Assembly (NCBI RefSeq): GCF_003350505.1
Contig: NZ_QQAY01000001.1
Coordinates: 558,001 to 622,000 of the forward strand
Length of the DNA: 64,000 nucleotides
Reading direction: 5' to 3'
Source of the DNA: Falsibacillus pallidus
GTDB taxonomy: Bacteria; Bacillota; Bacilli; Bacillales; DSM-25281
Under the pieces are notes generated by a model, which was given only the letters and a program-made list of their open reading frames with translations, was not told where the DNA came from and searched no databases. A program made the translations under genes and the position numbers. Of this stretch, positions 22,836-32,821 are shown piece after piece (the stretch's first letter is position 1; each line of letters starts with the position of its first letter).

Positions 22836-24254
22836 CTATAAATATTTCCGCTGAACGGCACGGCCGTCATAGGAGAACAGCATATTCTTCCCTTCCACCA
22901 CTGTATCCAGATGGACCGTCCTTCCCCAAAGCTGATGGACATATGGAAGAACTTTTTCTAAATACTTCAGGTCTAGCTCAATGTCCTCAAAGGAATGCTT
23001 CAGATAAAGCTCCCCATTTTTCATATAATCGCCGTCTTCGACCATCAAATAAGGGAATCCTCCATTCACCCTCGTACTCACTAGCTGATCCCTGACATTC
23101 TCCCATTGTTTATCCACAACCTTGTAGTCTTTCCCCTGCTTCTGGAAAAGGTACATATCCTCCCGCATCACTAAATCCTTTGTTAAATAATTGCGCAGGA
23201 ACGAAATATCCGATTCAATTTCGCGCACTTCAAACATTTTTTCGCGGCCTGAATTCGGCTTAACCCCGCGTTCCTTCATTTTTTCAGTAGGATTGTTGTA
23301 GCGCTCTTCAATGTCCTCGAATATTTTCAAGCCAAGGTAATATGGATTGATGCTCGTTTTCGAAGGCTGTACGACACCTGCATTCAATTTTGCAAATTCG
23401 AGCGCTTCACCACTTGTGAGATCCATCTCACGCAAGATGCGCTGATGCCAATAGGATGCCCAGCCCTCATTCATGATTTTGGTTTCCAGCTGCGGCCAGA
23501 AGTAAAGCATTTCTTCCCTTATCATCGTCAGGATATCCCGCTGCCAGTCCGCCAGCTCCCGGCTGTAGGATTCGATAAAGAGAAGGATATCCTTCTCGGG
23601 TTTTGGAGGCAGTTTCTTTCGCTTCTTTTTAGGAGCCGGTGCTTTTTTCTTTTCATCCAGGCTCCAGAGATCATCATAAGGCGAGCTTATTTTAATATCT
23701 TCCTCTTCCTCCCAGTACTCTGCGTCTTCCATTGTCCATGAAAGCTTCGGTCTCATCAAAGAAGAATCGATGTGTTCTTCAATGGCAAGGACGGCATCGA
23801 TGAAGGTTTCGACTTCCCTTTTGCCATAAAGGATTTCATACTCCCTGACCCGGTCAGCCGTAGCCGCCATGCTTTCAACCATGTCCCTTTTTGTATTTTG
23901 GAACCGGACATTATTTTTGAAAAAGTCGCAGTGCGCCAACACATGCGCCACGATCAGTTTATTTTGAATCAGTGAGTTCGAATCGAGCAAAAATGCGTAG
24001 CATGGATCAGAATTGATGACGAGTTCATAAATTTTGCTCAGCCCCAAATCATAATGGAGCTTCATCTTGAAAAATTGCTTCCCGAAACTCCAGTGGGAAA
24101 ACCTTGTCGGCATTCCATAGGCTCCAAATGTATAAATGATATCAGCCGGACAAATTTCATAGCGCATTGGATAAAAGTCCAGGCCAAACCCTTTGGCAAT
24201 TTCCGTGATTTCCGCAATCGCTTTTTGAAGTTCTTTATGTTCAGCCTCTCTCAT
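22836..24254 (-). CDS. spoVR: SpoVR family stage V sporulation protein R
   Basis: 472 residues from the ATG preceded by AAAGGGGGAAAAGCCG; a longer frame into the neighbouring gene is not supported. SpoVR hallmarks are the [26 protein letters not shown] segment near the N-terminus, [22 protein letters not shown] and [14 protein letters not shown]. In B. subtilis it is a mother-cell protein needed for normal spore cortex formation (family knowledge). A Lys/Pro-rich linker (about residues 205-225) is present. Single gene with its own terminator; synteny with yhdC-yhdB-azr matches B. subtilis. Confidence 0.95.
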   Translation of the reverse strand: MREAEHKELQKAIAEITEIAKGFGLDFYPMRYEICPADIIYTFGAYGMPTRFSHWSFGKQFFKMKLHYDLGLSKIYELVINSDPCYAFLLDSNSLIQNKLIVAHVLAHCDFFKNNVRFQNTKRDMVESMAATADRVREYEILYGKREVETFIDAVLAIEEHIDSSLMRPKLSWTMEDAEYWEEEEDIKISSPYDDLWSLDEKKKAPAPKKKRKKLPPKPEKDILLFIESYSRELADWQRDILTMIREEMLYFWPQLETKIMNEGWASYWHQRILREMDLTSGEALEFAKLNAGVVQPSKTSINPYYLGLKIFEDIEERYNNPTEKMKERGVKPNSGREKMFEVREIESDISFLRNYLTKDLVMREDMYLFQKQGKDYKVVDKQWENVRDQLVSTRVNGGFPYLMVEDGDYMKNGELYLKHSFEDIELDLKYLEKVLPYVHQLWGRTVHLDTVVEGKNMLFSYDGRAVQRKYL

Positions 24255-24313
24255 CGGCTTTTCCCCCTTTACTCTCTTATCACAATGTATGAACCGAGAT
24301 TTGATAAGATGAA

Positions 24314-24342
24314 CAAAAAAGACTGCAGAACCTGCAGCCTTT
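24314..24342 (-). terminator. Intrinsic terminator of the MFS gene
   Basis: GGCTGCAG / CTGCAGTC stem, 3-nt loop, followed by TTTTTTG on the minus strand. Confidence 0.65.
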
Positions 24343-25549
24343 AAGTTTGGTTTTTGATTTTTTTTGCCAGGACAGCCGAAGGAACTATGGCAGCAGCCAA
24401 AAGCAGTGATGAGGCAAGAAAGGCATTTTCCACGCCAAAGTGCTGGACAAACCATCCGACCAGCAAGGACGCTGTACCAAAAGTAATGGTCACCAGTGCA
24501 TTCTGGGCTGCATATACTTTCGGAAGCTTCTCCGGAGATGTCATACTTTGGACGGCCGTTTGAAGTATGACGGCTTTTGCCTGATCAAACAATCCATAAA
24601 GGACTGAATAAATCAATGCCAGGATCGGCAATTCATTTATTCCGAATAAGAACGTCAATACTGCGATGAAAATGCTTCCGATAAGTAGAATCGGTCCACG
24701 ATTCTCAGCTATTCTCTTGTGCTGCTTCATCACAAGGAAACTGGCTAATATCAAACCGGCAAAAAATGCACCGTTGATCAAGCCCCACCATTGTTCTCCC
24801 GTCTTCAGCTGTTCTTTGACGAATACATACATGATGGCTGCGATCCAGACAACACTCGCTGCTGATTCTATCCAATAAAGGGTATGTATCGTCCTGAGCG
24901 CCGGATCTCTCCATATGGTGGACCAGCCGTCTGACATGGATTTTATATAATTTTTCGCTCTAGCTTCCACATTTTCTTTATGATAGCCAGGTTCTATATT
25001 GATTCTGAACATGAATAAAGTACTCAGCACATACAGGCAAAATACGGCTGCCAATGTTCCGCTCGGTGCTATAAGAGCAGTTAGAAGACCGCCGATGCTC
25101 CAACCGCCAATCCCGATTGTATGATCGACAGTGGAAAGGAATCCATTTGTTCCAAGCAGTTCTTCCCTTTTGACCAGCAATGGGACCATCGCATTTTGCG
25201 CCGGGAGAGCCCATCCATCCAAAAAGGAAATGAAAAACGCCAGAATGAACAGAAAGACTGTCTGCTGTGGATTCATTACAAGCAAAATGAACATTACCAG
25301 CAGCAGGAATGTTTTAGCCCCCTGCGAATAAAAAAGAAGCGCCTTCAGCTGGCAGCGCTCCATGAGAATAGGTGCAATGACACTGCTGATGAATTTAGCC
25401 AGCGTTACAATGAACGGGACAAATGCCATATAAAGCGGGGAACCTGTCCTTGTATAAATAGCCGCAATCAGAGCCGTCACATAAAGGATGTCCCCCAGGT
25501 TTGCAAATGCCTGCCCCATCCAAAGATAACGGAATGCTTTCGATTTCAA
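24341..25549 (-). CDS. MFS transporter
   Basis: 402 residues, about 12 transmembrane helices. Starts with TTG after AGGGGAGAAGTTAT. Begins [17 protein letters not shown], the common opening of the MFS_1/MFS_3 exporter group; central loop of about 25 residues between helices 6 and 7. Resembles uncharacterised YfmI-type permeases. Substrate unknown. Inserted between spoVR and yhdC relative to the B. subtilis gene order. Confidence 0.78.
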   Translation of the reverse strand: MKSKAFRYLWMGQAFANLGDILYVTALIAAIYTRTGSPLYMAFVPFIVTLAKFISSVIAPILMERCQLKALLFYSQGAKTFLLLVMFILLVMNPQQTVFLFILAFFISFLDGWALPAQNAMVPLLVKREELLGTNGFLSTVDHTIGIGGWSIGGLLTALIAPSGTLAAVFCLYVLSTLFMFRINIEPGYHKENVEARAKNYIKSMSDGWSTIWRDPALRTIHTLYWIESAASVVWIAAIMYVFVKEQLKTGEQWWGLINGAFFAGLILASFLVMKQHKRIAENRGPILLIGSIFIAVLTFLFGINELPILALIYSVLYGLFDQAKAVILQTAVQSMTSPEKLPKVYAAQNALVTITFGTASLLVGWFVQHFGVENAFLASSLLLAAAIVPSAVLAKKIKNQT

Positions 25550-25661
25550 ATAACTTCTCCCCTAATCATCCAATTTTTATTAGGAATGCAGAGAATTTTA
25601 CATGGGCGATGCACCTTCCGAACGATTTATTTTCAATCATCGTACCACAACGCCGCTATTG

Positions 25662-25700
25662 AAAAAAGCCCCTGTCTGATGGATTCAGACTGGAGCTTTA
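25662..25700 (-). terminator. Intrinsic terminator of yhdC
   Basis: AAAGCTcCAGTCTGA / TCAGACAGgGGCTTT stem followed by TTT on the minus strand. Confidence 0.65.
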
Positions 25701-25702
25701 TG

Positions 25703-26020
25703 CTACTTGACTGTTTCTGATACTGTAAGCCCCACAAGCTTTTCATTTTTCAAGCTGTGGGTGACCCTGACAAGAATATAGCTGGTCTTCCCGTTTTCGC
25801 TTACAGTAAATTTAAAATAATCGGCTACTTGATCATCCCCCGCCGGTGTCCTTCCTTTATATTCATAATCCTTTAATTCTTCAGAAGGATAATCCTCTAT
25901 TACGATGGCTGTTGCCATCCTCCCATACTTTGCATAATCTGTTTGTTGAGCGCCGGCATGATTCCATGAAGCCAATGGAAGGACGCTTAATAAGATGACA
26001 ATGGAAAGAAATCTGCGCAT
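25703..26020 (-). CDS. yhdC: Secreted DUF3889 protein, YhdC-like
   Basis: 105 residues. N-terminal signal peptide (about 1-24, AxA-type cleavage near NHAGAQQ), then a small domain with KYGRMATAIVIEDYPSEELKDYEYKGR and DYFKFTV typical of DUF3889 (YqzG/YhdC). Probably exported; function unknown. ATG preceded by TTAGGAGGTTCATC. Divergent from yhdB as in B. subtilis gene order. Confidence 0.85.
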   Translation of the reverse strand: MRRFLSIVILLSVLPLASWNHAGAQQTDYAKYGRMATAIVIEDYPSEELKDYEYKGRTPAGDDQVADYFKFTVSENGKTSYILVRVTHSLKNEKLVGLTVSETVK

Positions 26021-26205
26021 GATGAACCTCCTAACAAGTCTTCTACCTGTAGGTTCTTCCTGTAAGAAAATTTTATACAGAAAAATAGCGGGCTATCCAT
26101 GCAAATGAAGGAAAACGTGCTGCAGCAGCACCTCCAAGTTTTTCAGGGAGAAATAGCTCTGCATGCACACATACTAAAGTCAACTCCTTATAAGGAGGTA
26201 CAAAG

Positions 26206-26460
26206 ATGAACAGAATGGACTATGACCGTGCCCTGTATTATACGCATCGGTCCCAGTGGGATAATTTGCTGATCCTAATGGTTCGCACGCAGGATGATGT
26301 TTTATCCAAACGAATTGAACAATTCCTCCATGCCTATAATTTTTCAAATGATTATACGGTGGTGGAAAGAAAATTATATAATCTTTTACGTTATGTGGAT
26401 CATGCCAACTCTCTAGGGGTCCAGCAGGATGCCGAAGAAATCAGCATGGCGACAACGTAA
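26206..26460 (+). CDS. yhdB: YhdB-like small protein
   Basis: 84 residues, soluble, starting MNRMDYDRALYYTHRSQWD. Fits the YhdB family (about 80 residues) of Bacillus, function unknown. ATG preceded by AAGGAGGTACAAAG. Position between yhdC and azr confirms the assignment. Confidence 0.85.
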   Translation: MNRMDYDRALYYTHRSQWDNLLILMVRTQDDVLSKRIEQFLHAYNFSNDYTVVERKLYNLLRYVDHANSLGVQQDAEEISMATT

Positions 26461-26478
26461 AATGGCTGGGCTGGCCGA

Positions 26479-26521
26479 AAAAAACACCCGCAAAAAATAA
26501 ATTTTGCGGGTGTTTCTCTTT
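26479..26521. terminator. Bidirectional terminator between yhdB and azr
   Basis: AAACACCCGCAAAA / TTTTGCGGGTGTTT stem with T runs on both strands, between convergent genes. Confidence 0.85.
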
Positions 26522-26531
26522 GTTTTCCTGA

Positions 26532-27059
26532 TTACTTATTGATGCTTTCGGCTATTTTTACGTACATTTTTAATTCGTTCACCATATCATCGACTAATTT
26601 TGCCGGTTCTTCAAGAAGGCCGTCATTTTCATAATCGAAACAGTGCGGGTCAAGTACAAGCTGCTTCGGAATGGCATTTGCATAAACACCACGAGCAACA
26701 GTTCTCATGTTGTTTAGGCAATTGATTCCGCCCTTTCCGCCGCCTGCACAGGACAATAATGCTGTCGGTTTATGGGCAAAGTATTCACCGCTCAAGAAGT
26801 CCAATGCATTTTTCAACGCGCCGCTCATGGCACTGTGATATTCAGGGGAAGTCAAAATGACGCCGTCTGCTTCTTTTACCAATTTGCGAAGATTTTTGAC
26901 GCTTTCCAGTTCAAATTGTTCTTCTTCTCCTGTGTATAACGGAATTTCCCCTGCGCTCAAGTCAATAAGATTAAAGCCGTATTTCCTGGCCATGAATCTG
27001 GATGCAATACCTGTCCTTCCTTTTTTTCTTGGGCTTCCATTGATAATGACAATATTCAT
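26532..27059 (-). CDS. azr: NADPH-dependent FMN reductase / azoreductase (Azr, YhdA)
   Basis: 175 residues, flavodoxin-like fold. Motifs: INGSPRKKGRT (FMN phosphate loop), SPEYHSAMSGALKNALDFLS (FMN ring), and AGGGKGGINCLNNMRTV. Matches B. subtilis YhdA/Azr in length and order. Reduces quinones, azo dyes or nitroaromatics using NADPH. Third gene of yhcY-yhcZ-azr, 30 bp after yhcZ, so the two-component system probably controls it along with itself. Confidence 0.92.
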   Translation of the reverse strand: MNIVIINGSPRKKGRTGIASRFMARKYGFNLIDLSAGEIPLYTGEEEQFELESVKNLRKLVKEADGVILTSPEYHSAMSGALKNALDFLSGEYFAHKPTALLSCAGGGKGGINCLNNMRTVARGVYANAIPKQLVLDPHCFDYENDGLLEEPAKLVDDMVNELKMYVKIAESINK

Positions 27060-27089
27060 TGCAATCTTCCTCTCCGTTTCTAAGGTGTT

Positions 27090-27734
27090 TCAAGATTTTT
27101 CGTCCAGTCCCAATTTCACTGCAAATAATGCAGCCTGTGTACGGTCGGCAACGTCTAATTTTGCTAAAACATTCGATACATGGGTTTTGACTGTCTTTTC
27201 TGTAATGAACAATGCAGAAGCGATATCCTTATTGCTTTTCCCTTTTGCAATTTGGCATAAAACCTCTTTTTCTCTATTCGTCAACTGCTCAAGCCTATGC
27301 TCAGGCTGGTCTTTTCGCGATATCCTTGTCAGCAGATGGTTTGTCGCTTTAGGATGAAGGGTGTTTTCCCCTCCATGAAGCTTACGGATTGCATTCACTA
27401 ATTCCTCAGGTTCGATGTCTTTCAATTGATAGCCTGAGGCCCCTGCCTCAATCGCAGGAATAACATGATCATGATCCGAAAAGCTAGTAAGCATGAGGAT
27501 CTTGACTTGATCATTAAACCGTTTGATTTGCTTCGTTGCTTCTATTCCATTCAGGACTGGCATGACTAAGTCCATTAATATGATATCAGGATTGAGCTGT
27601 TTTGTTAACTCTACTGCTTCTTCCCCGTTTTTTGCTTCTCCAACGATGACAATATCCTTTTGTGTACGCAAAAAGAAAACCAATCCTCTTCTCACGATGT
27701 GATGATCATCTGCAATCAACAATCGGATCTCCAT
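27090..27734 (-). CDS. yhcZ: NarL/LuxR-type response regulator YhcZ
   Basis: 214 residues, the size of B. subtilis YhcZ. Receiver domain with acidic pair Asp9-Asp10 and phosphoacceptor Asp55 in ILMDLVMPV, then a LuxR helix-turn-helix (about 145-205) with LTNREKEVLCQIAKGKSNKDIASALFITEKTVKTHVSNVLAKL-type sequence. Partner kinase YhcY ends 11 bp upstream; azr follows. ATG preceded by AGGGGGAAGGGTA. Confidence 0.93.
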   Translation of the reverse strand: MEIRLLIADDHHIVRRGLVFFLRTQKDIVIVGEAKNGEEAVELTKQLNPDIILMDLVMPVLNGIEATKQIKRFNDQVKILMLTSFSDHDHVIPAIEAGASGYQLKDIEPEELVNAIRKLHGGENTLHPKATNHLLTRISRKDQPEHRLEQLTNREKEVLCQIAKGKSNKDIASALFITEKTVKTHVSNVLAKLDVADRTQAALFAVKLGLDEKS

Positions 27735-27745
27735 TACCCTTCCCC

Positions 27746-28873
27746 CTAATATGGCAAAACCACTTTGATTTTCGTACCTTCTCCCAGCCTGCTGATTATT
27801 TTAAAAGTACCATTCAGGTTTTCTGTCCGTTCTTTCATACTTTGAAGCCCGAGGGAAAATAGTCCCTTTTCTTCATCGAAATCAAACCCGCAGCCATCAT
27901 CTGAAATTTCCAGGTTGATTTCTTTTTCTGAAGCATCTAATGCCATGTGGACACAATCTTGTCCGGAATGTTTTTTACAGTTATTCAAAGCCTCCTGGCC
28001 GATTCTCCAAAGAGCCTCTTCCAATTTGGATGGCAGACAGAGGACTCCATTCAGTTGTGTGGAAACTTGCAAGCCAAGCATTTCTCCATAGCCTTTGATC
28101 GCTTCAAGCAGTCCAATTTCAAGGCCTTTTGGACGCAGCTGCCAGATCAATGCCCTCATTTCTGTCAGAGCGGATTGCGAAAGCTCCCCAATCATTGAAA
28201 ACGTTTCTTTGATGTCCTTGTCATTGGTCATGGCTTCCCCGCCTCGAGCCGTCAACGTAAGTGAAAACAGAAGCTGATTAACTGAATCATGCAGATCCCT
28301 CGCCAATCGGTTCCTTTCTTGTACAAGGGCCATTTCCTGCTCTTTTTTTGTCAGTTTCACCCTCTTGATGGCAGAACCAATTTGAAAGGCAACCGACTCT
28401 AACAGTGCCAATTCCCTGGAGGAGAACTCCTTTTTGTTAGGGGAAGCAACGTTGAGCAGTCCAAAGACCTCTTTGCCTGACTGCAGTGGAACTGTCGCGT
28501 GGTGGGTAATTCCATTGGTTTCTCCCAATTCATTGATGGTCGCTTCTTCAATGCGCTTGCACTCCATGATGTTGGACGCTTTTTTCAGCCGTCCATTCTG
28601 CAATTTATCGACACACCAGCAGCTCCCTTTCTTCATCGGCTGGCATTGGCAGTATGTCAAAGCTGCCGGCAGGTTCTCTGCTGCAGCCAAGGTATGTGAC
28701 TTGTCTTCTTCATCTATGAAAAAAATCCATCCGGTTGTAAATCCCGTGATTTGGAGGAGCTTCTTTATGACCCCTTTCATCATCTGGGACAAATCGGTCT
28801 CTTCATTCAGCAGTTCTGCAATATTCTTCAAAATGTGAAGATCTGAACTATGCTTGATCTCATCTATGGCCAT
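27746..28873 (-). CDS. yhcY: GAF-domain sensor histidine kinase YhcY
   Basis: 375 residues, cytoplasmic. N-terminal GAF domain (about 25-172), HisKA_3 dimerisation helix with phosphoacceptor His195 in ERNRLARDLHDSVNQLL, and HATPase domain with DDGCGF and GLGLQSM-like (FSLGLQSMKER) boxes. The GAF domain holds a cysteine cluster Cys75, Cys77, Cys85, Cys87 (CxC-x7-CxC) plus Cys105 and Cys-rich spacing that suggests a metal or Fe-S redox sensor (inference). Pairs with YhcZ; the flavin reductase gene azr in the same operon fits a redox signal. Matches B. subtilis YhcY in size and context. Confidence 0.92.
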   Translation of the reverse strand: MAIDEIKHSSDLHILKNIAELLNEETDLSQMMKGVIKKLLQITGFTTGWIFFIDEEDKSHTLAAAENLPAALTYCQCQPMKKGSCWCVDKLQNGRLKKASNIMECKRIEEATINELGETNGITHHATVPLQSGKEVFGLLNVASPNKKEFSSRELALLESVAFQIGSAIKRVKLTKKEQEMALVQERNRLARDLHDSVNQLLFSLTLTARGGEAMTNDKDIKETFSMIGELSQSALTEMRALIWQLRPKGLEIGLLEAIKGYGEMLGLQVSTQLNGVLCLPSKLEEALWRIGQEALNNCKKHSGQDCVHMALDASEKEINLEISDDGCGFDFDEEKGLFSLGLQSMKERTENLNGTFKIISRLGEGTKIKVVLPY

Positions 28874-28989
28874 GTTCCAATCCCCTTCGCAAAAATCCTC
28901 ATATTACCATTATACGCACGGGACCTTTAAAAACCATTCACAAAAAGAATGAACTTCACCTCAGACTAAAGTCTTAGACAAAGTTCGAC

Positions 28990-29021
28990 AAAAAACGGGG
29001 CGTCACTGTCACGCCCCGTTC
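28990..29021 (-). terminator. Intrinsic terminator of the SDR gene
   Basis: AACGGGGCGT / ACGCCCCGTT stem with 7-nt loop, TTTTTGTC following on the minus strand. Confidence 0.85.
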
Positions 29022-29030
29022 TACTTGCTG

Positions 29031-29753
29031 TTATGCTATTGGGTAGTTTTGTGCAAATGGGTGGATGACCATTTCATCGATCATCATATGTTTAGGAGCA
29101 GATGCCATGTAGACGACTGCTTGCGCGATGTCGTTCACTTTTAGCCAGTCTTCTTTTTCCGGCAAGCCCTGCTTGGATTCAGCAAAATATGTATCAACCA
29201 TCCCCGGGTTCACTGTGCCGACACGGATGCCATATTCCCTAACTTCCTGTGACAAGGATCCCATGAAGCCTTGGACTGCATATTTCGTTGCAGTATACGC
29301 GGATCCATTTGGAATTGTATAGCGGGCTACATCGGATGAAATCGTGATGATCGTCCCGAATTTTTGTTCCTTCATTGCTGGAAGGACTGCCTTTGAGCAT
29401 AAGAAAACGCCTTGGACGTTTACCTCAAATACTTTCTTCCATTCCTCTGCAGTCGTTTCTTCGACGCTTTTGAAGAAGCCGACTCCAGCATTATTCACCA
29501 GGATATCCACTCTGCCGTACTGTTTCTTTGCTTCTTCTACAACACGCGCGACATCCGATTCCTGGCTTATATCAGCTTTTACTGCCAATGTGTCGTTAAA
29601 CCCGGATTCCTTCAGTTCCTTTTCTGTTCCAAAAATATCATCTGAACTCCCGACAAGCACTAGTTTCACGCCTTTTTGTGCAAGCTGGACAGCAATTTCT
29701 TTTCCAATTCCCCTTGATGCACCTGTTACAATCGCGGTCTGATTTTCAAGCAT
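29031..29753 (-). CDS. SDR-family oxidoreductase (3-oxoacyl-ACP reductase-like)
   Basis: 240 residues from the ATG after AAAGGATGAATGGA; earlier in-frame starts lie beyond the likely promoter. Classical SDR: cofactor motif TGASRGIGK (TGxxxGxG), NNAGVG, catalytic Ser in TISSD, and YTATK (YxxxK). NAD(P)H-dependent; resembles YoxD/FabG-like proteins, but the true substrate is unknown. Located between pgcA and yhcY, an insertion relative to B. subtilis. Confidence 0.88.
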   Translation of the reverse strand: MLENQTAIVTGASRGIGKEIAVQLAQKGVKLVLVGSSDDIFGTEKELKESGFNDTLAVKADISQESDVARVVEEAKKQYGRVDILVNNAGVGFFKSVEETTAEEWKKVFEVNVQGVFLCSKAVLPAMKEQKFGTIITISSDVARYTIPNGSAYTATKYAVQGFMGSLSQEVREYGIRVGTVNPGMVDTYFAESKQGLPEKEDWLKVNDIAQAVVYMASAPKHMMIDEMVIHPFAQNYPIA

Positions 29754-29849
29754 TCCATTCATCCTTTCAGTATGCAATATTCTAGTCTTTGAATGCTCAA
29801 CTATTATAGCTTCTTTATACAAGAATTCCAACAACATGGCCATAAGAGA

Positions 29850-29886
29850 ATTGAAAAGGGAAAAGCTGCATTAGCTTCTCCCTTTA
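29850..29886 (-). terminator. Intrinsic terminator of pgcA
   Basis: AAAGGGAGAAGCT / AGCTTTTCCCTTTT stem with 5-nt loop on the minus strand. Confidence 0.7.
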
Positions 29887-29893
29887 ACCTGAC

Positions 29894-31648
29894 TTATTTT
29901 ACAGTTTGTTTAACTGCATCTAGTGTGTGGTGGACTAAATCCATAAAGCACTCTTGATACTCATTAAGCTTTTTACTGGCTTCCCCATCGTCTTCCCCTG
30001 TCACTCCAAAGTAAAATTTCACTTTAGGCTCCGTTCCGGATGGTCGAAGGCAGATCCAGGATCCGTCTTCCAAGAAATATTTAATGACATTGGAAGCTGG
30101 AAGGACGAGTTTTGATTCAGCGTCATTCTCAAAATCATATTTGATCTGTTCTTTATAATCTTCGCATACTGTGACTTGCACCCCATTCAGAGCCGTCATT
30201 GGCTTCCTTCTGAATTCGCTGAGGAGGGCATTGATCTGTTCGGCCCCTTCTTTGCCTTTCAATGTCAGTGATTGAAGGCCTTCTGCATGATAACCATGTT
30301 TTTCATATAAGGACTGCAGGACATCATAAAGCGTTTTGCCCTTCTTTTTATAATAAGCGCTTGCTTCAACGGCTAAAATGGCTGCTTGAATGGCATCTTT
30401 ATCCCTTGCAAAGTCGCCGATTAAATAACCGTAGCTTTCCTCATAGCCAAACAGGAAGCGATAGGATCCGTCATTATGGTATTGCTCAATTTTTTCGCCA
30501 ATAAATTTAAATCCTGTCAGTACATCCTCTACCTTGACACCATAGGATCCGGCAATTTTCTCACCGAGAGTGGAAGTCACAATGGTCTTGAAGATGATGC
30601 CATTGGATGGGATCGTACCTTTGGCTTCTTTTTGGCTTAAAATATAATCAATCAACAATGCCCCAGTCTGATTGCCGGTTAGAAGGACATACTCACCATT
30701 TGGCTTTTTCACAGCCACGCCAAGTCTGTCAGCGTCCGGGTCCGTAGCAATCAAAATGTCTGCATCGTATTTTTGTCCATCCCGTATAGCCAGTTCAAAT
30801 GCCTCTTTTTCTTCAGGGTTTGGCGCCTTTACAGTAGAGAATTGAGGATCAGGCTGCTCCTGTTCTTCTACGACGTGCAGGTTTTCATATCCAAGGGCAT
30901 TTAGTGCTTGGCGCAGAGGTTTATTGCCTGTTCCATGAAGCGGTGAATACACAATACGAAGGCCGCTGTCATTCGCTAAATCTGGATTCTCCGAAATGGT
31001 TATGAGTTTTTCTACATAAGCCTGATCCATTTCTTCTCCTAAGAATTTAATGAGTCCACAGTCGATTAGTTCCTTCTCATCCTTCACTTCTAATGAGAGC
31101 TCATTTTCCACCATATTGACTTTCTTGATGACCTCATCCGCTTCTTTCAAGTTCAATTGAGCCCCATCTTCCCCGTATACCTTGAATCCGTTATATTCAG
31201 GAGGGTTGTGACTTGCAGTGATTACGATACCGGCAATGGCATTCAGCTCCCTCAAAGCAAAGGAAAGCTGCGGGGTCGGCCTCAATTCCTTAAATACATA
31301 AGCCATAATCCCTCTGCTTGCAAGGGTGCGTGCTGCTTCCATGGCGAATTCTGGGGATTTATGGCGTGAATCATATGCAATGACAGTTCCACGCTCTTTA
31401 GCATCTCCCCCTTTATCAAGTATGTATTTCGCAAGACCTTCCGCTGCTTTTCTGACGGTGTAGCGGTTCATTCGATTCGATCCTGGTCCGATGACTCCCC
31501 TCATTCCGCCCGTTCCAAACTCCAAATTTTTATAAAAGGCATCCTCCAGCTGTTTTGCATCCCCTTGGATGGATTCCAGCTGTGTACGCAGTTCTTCATC
31601 AAGCTCTTTAAAATTCAGCCATTTTTGGCAGGTTTGTTCCCAATTCAC
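29894..31648 (-). CDS. pgcA: Alpha-phosphoglucomutase PgcA
   Basis: 584 residues from a GTG start with GGGAG at 8 nt, matching the family (B. subtilis PgcA 581); the longer frame has a poor start context. Active-site phosphoserine Ser146 in TASHNPPEYNG, metal-binding loop DPDADRLG, sugar-binding GYEESYGYL and phosphate-binding RPSGTEPK. Interconverts glucose-6-phosphate and glucose-1-phosphate for UDP-glucose, teichoic acid and glycolipid synthesis. In B. subtilis pgcA also lies between glpD and yhcY; here the upstream neighbour is the hpa island. Confidence 0.95.
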   Translation of the reverse strand: MNWEQTCQKWLNFKELDEELRTQLESIQGDAKQLEDAFYKNLEFGTGGMRGVIGPGSNRMNRYTVRKAAEGLAKYILDKGGDAKERGTVIAYDSRHKSPEFAMEAARTLASRGIMAYVFKELRPTPQLSFALRELNAIAGIVITASHNPPEYNGFKVYGEDGAQLNLKEADEVIKKVNMVENELSLEVKDEKELIDCGLIKFLGEEMDQAYVEKLITISENPDLANDSGLRIVYSPLHGTGNKPLRQALNALGYENLHVVEEQEQPDPQFSTVKAPNPEEKEAFELAIRDGQKYDADILIATDPDADRLGVAVKKPNGEYVLLTGNQTGALLIDYILSQKEAKGTIPSNGIIFKTIVTSTLGEKIAGSYGVKVEDVLTGFKFIGEKIEQYHNDGSYRFLFGYEESYGYLIGDFARDKDAIQAAILAVEASAYYKKKGKTLYDVLQSLYEKHGYHAEGLQSLTLKGKEGAEQINALLSEFRRKPMTALNGVQVTVCEDYKEQIKYDFENDAESKLVLPASNVIKYFLEDGSWICLRPSGTEPKVKFYFGVTGEDDGEASKKLNEYQECFMDLVHHTLDAVKQTVK

Positions 31649-31787
31649 AAAATCCGCTCCCTTTTTACTTTTAATCATTATACTTTCCATAAAATTAAGG
31701 AATTCCCTTTATAAATAATATGATAAATTATGACAAATCTTTCGTTTCCATTATACGGGGAAGCGACGAAAAATACAGCCTTGCATT

Positions 31788-31818
31788 GAAAAAGACCGCC
31801 TCTATTTAGACGGTCTTC
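31788..31818 (-). terminator. Intrinsic terminator of the hpaE-B-D unit
   Basis: AAGACCGTC / GGCGGTCTT stem followed by TTTTTC on the minus strand, just after hpaD. Confidence 0.8.
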
Positions 31819-31824
31819 AAAGTA

Positions 31825-32808
31825 TCATGTTATAAATGTAGGTTTTTGCTGGGCAAGGACCGCTTCTTTTAATTCCTGCTTTTGTCCATCATGAACATCA
31901 AGCACTGTTGAGGCTTCTTCAAACCAGCAGTCTGGAGCTGCATGGCCCCAAAACGTCTGCCGCCTTGAATCATTGATATCCCACCGGATCGGCTTGAAAT
32001 CAGGATCGCTTGTCAAATAGTCTCCCGTATATAACTCGATCCTGTGGCCGTCCGGATCCCTTAAGTAAAGGAAGAATGCGTTGGAAAGACCATGTCTCCC
32101 CGGACCCCGTTCGATATGGGCACCATAGCCGATCGAAGCAAGGACATCACACGTATGGATGATGCTCATACAATCGCTCAGCCAAAATCCGATGTGATGC
32201 AACCTCGGTCCCTTTCCATTCATAAAAGCCACATCATGGACTGTCGGCTTCCTGTGAAGCCATGCCGCCCAAATTTTTTCTTCTGCACCGGCTGTGTATT
32301 CAGAACAGGCAAACCCAAGTTTCTTCGTATAGAATTCATAGGCTTTTTCCACATCCGACACCATGCAGTTAAAGTGGTCGATCCTCTGTACGCGTGCACC
32401 GCGATACATGTCATATCGCTGCAGGAACCTTTCAGCGCCATCCATTTTTACAAAAAATTCAACAGGCATACCGGAAACATCCTGCACTCTGAAGGCACGG
32501 CCAACCGCTGTTTGCGATCCTGCTTCCAGCCACTTCACTTTAGAGCCATCCCTTGTAAATAGTGCGGCCAGTTCTTCCAGATCCTCTTCATTCCGAACCT
32601 TATAGCTGATGGCCTCCACAGCTGCCTCATCCGCTTTCTTTAAAACAAGGCTATGATGGGTATGCTCTTCCAGGCCTCTTAAATAAATGTGGGCATCATC
32701 TGCTTCTGTTTCAATGAACCCCAGTGCATTGACATAAAAATCGCGTGATTGGTTTAAATCCGTTACATGCAAGATGGCCCTGGCAGCCCTGATAATATCA
32801 AAACTCAT
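31825..32808 (-). CDS. hpaD: 3,4-dihydroxyphenylacetate 2,3-dioxygenase (homoprotocatechuate dioxygenase)
   Basis: 327 residues with two vicinal-oxygen-chelate (glyoxalase-type) domains (about 8-120 and 142-265). Metal ligands by position: His145 in RIDHFN, His204/His205 in RLHHIGF, Glu258 in HRIELYTGDY, the 2-His-1-Glu set of extradiol type I enzymes such as Brevibacterium HPCD. Opens the homoprotocatechuate ring to 5-carboxymethyl-2-hydroxymuconate semialdehyde. Last gene of dapA-like-hpaE-hpaB-hpaD, 13 bp after hpaB. ATG preceded by GGGGGGAAGAAGG. Confidence 0.93.
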   Translation of the reverse strand: MSFDIIRAARAILHVTDLNQSRDFYVNALGFIETEADDAHIYLRGLEEHTHHSLVLKKADEAAVEAISYKVRNEEDLEELAALFTRDGSKVKWLEAGSQTAVGRAFRVQDVSGMPVEFFVKMDGAERFLQRYDMYRGARVQRIDHFNCMVSDVEKAYEFYTKKLGFACSEYTAGAEEKIWAAWLHRKPTVHDVAFMNGKGPRLHHIGFWLSDCMSIIHTCDVLASIGYGAHIERGPGRHGLSNAFFLYLRDPDGHRIELYTGDYLTSDPDFKPIRWDINDSRRQTFWGHAAPDCWFEEASTVLDVHDGQKQELKEAVLAQQKPTFIT

Positions 32809-32821
32809 CCTTCTTCCCCCC

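Noticed and set aside
26117-26131. GTGCTGC-A-GCAGCAC palindrome between yhdC and yhdB
   Set aside because: Single-nucleotide centre, no match to a known operator and no second copy noticed; could be chance.
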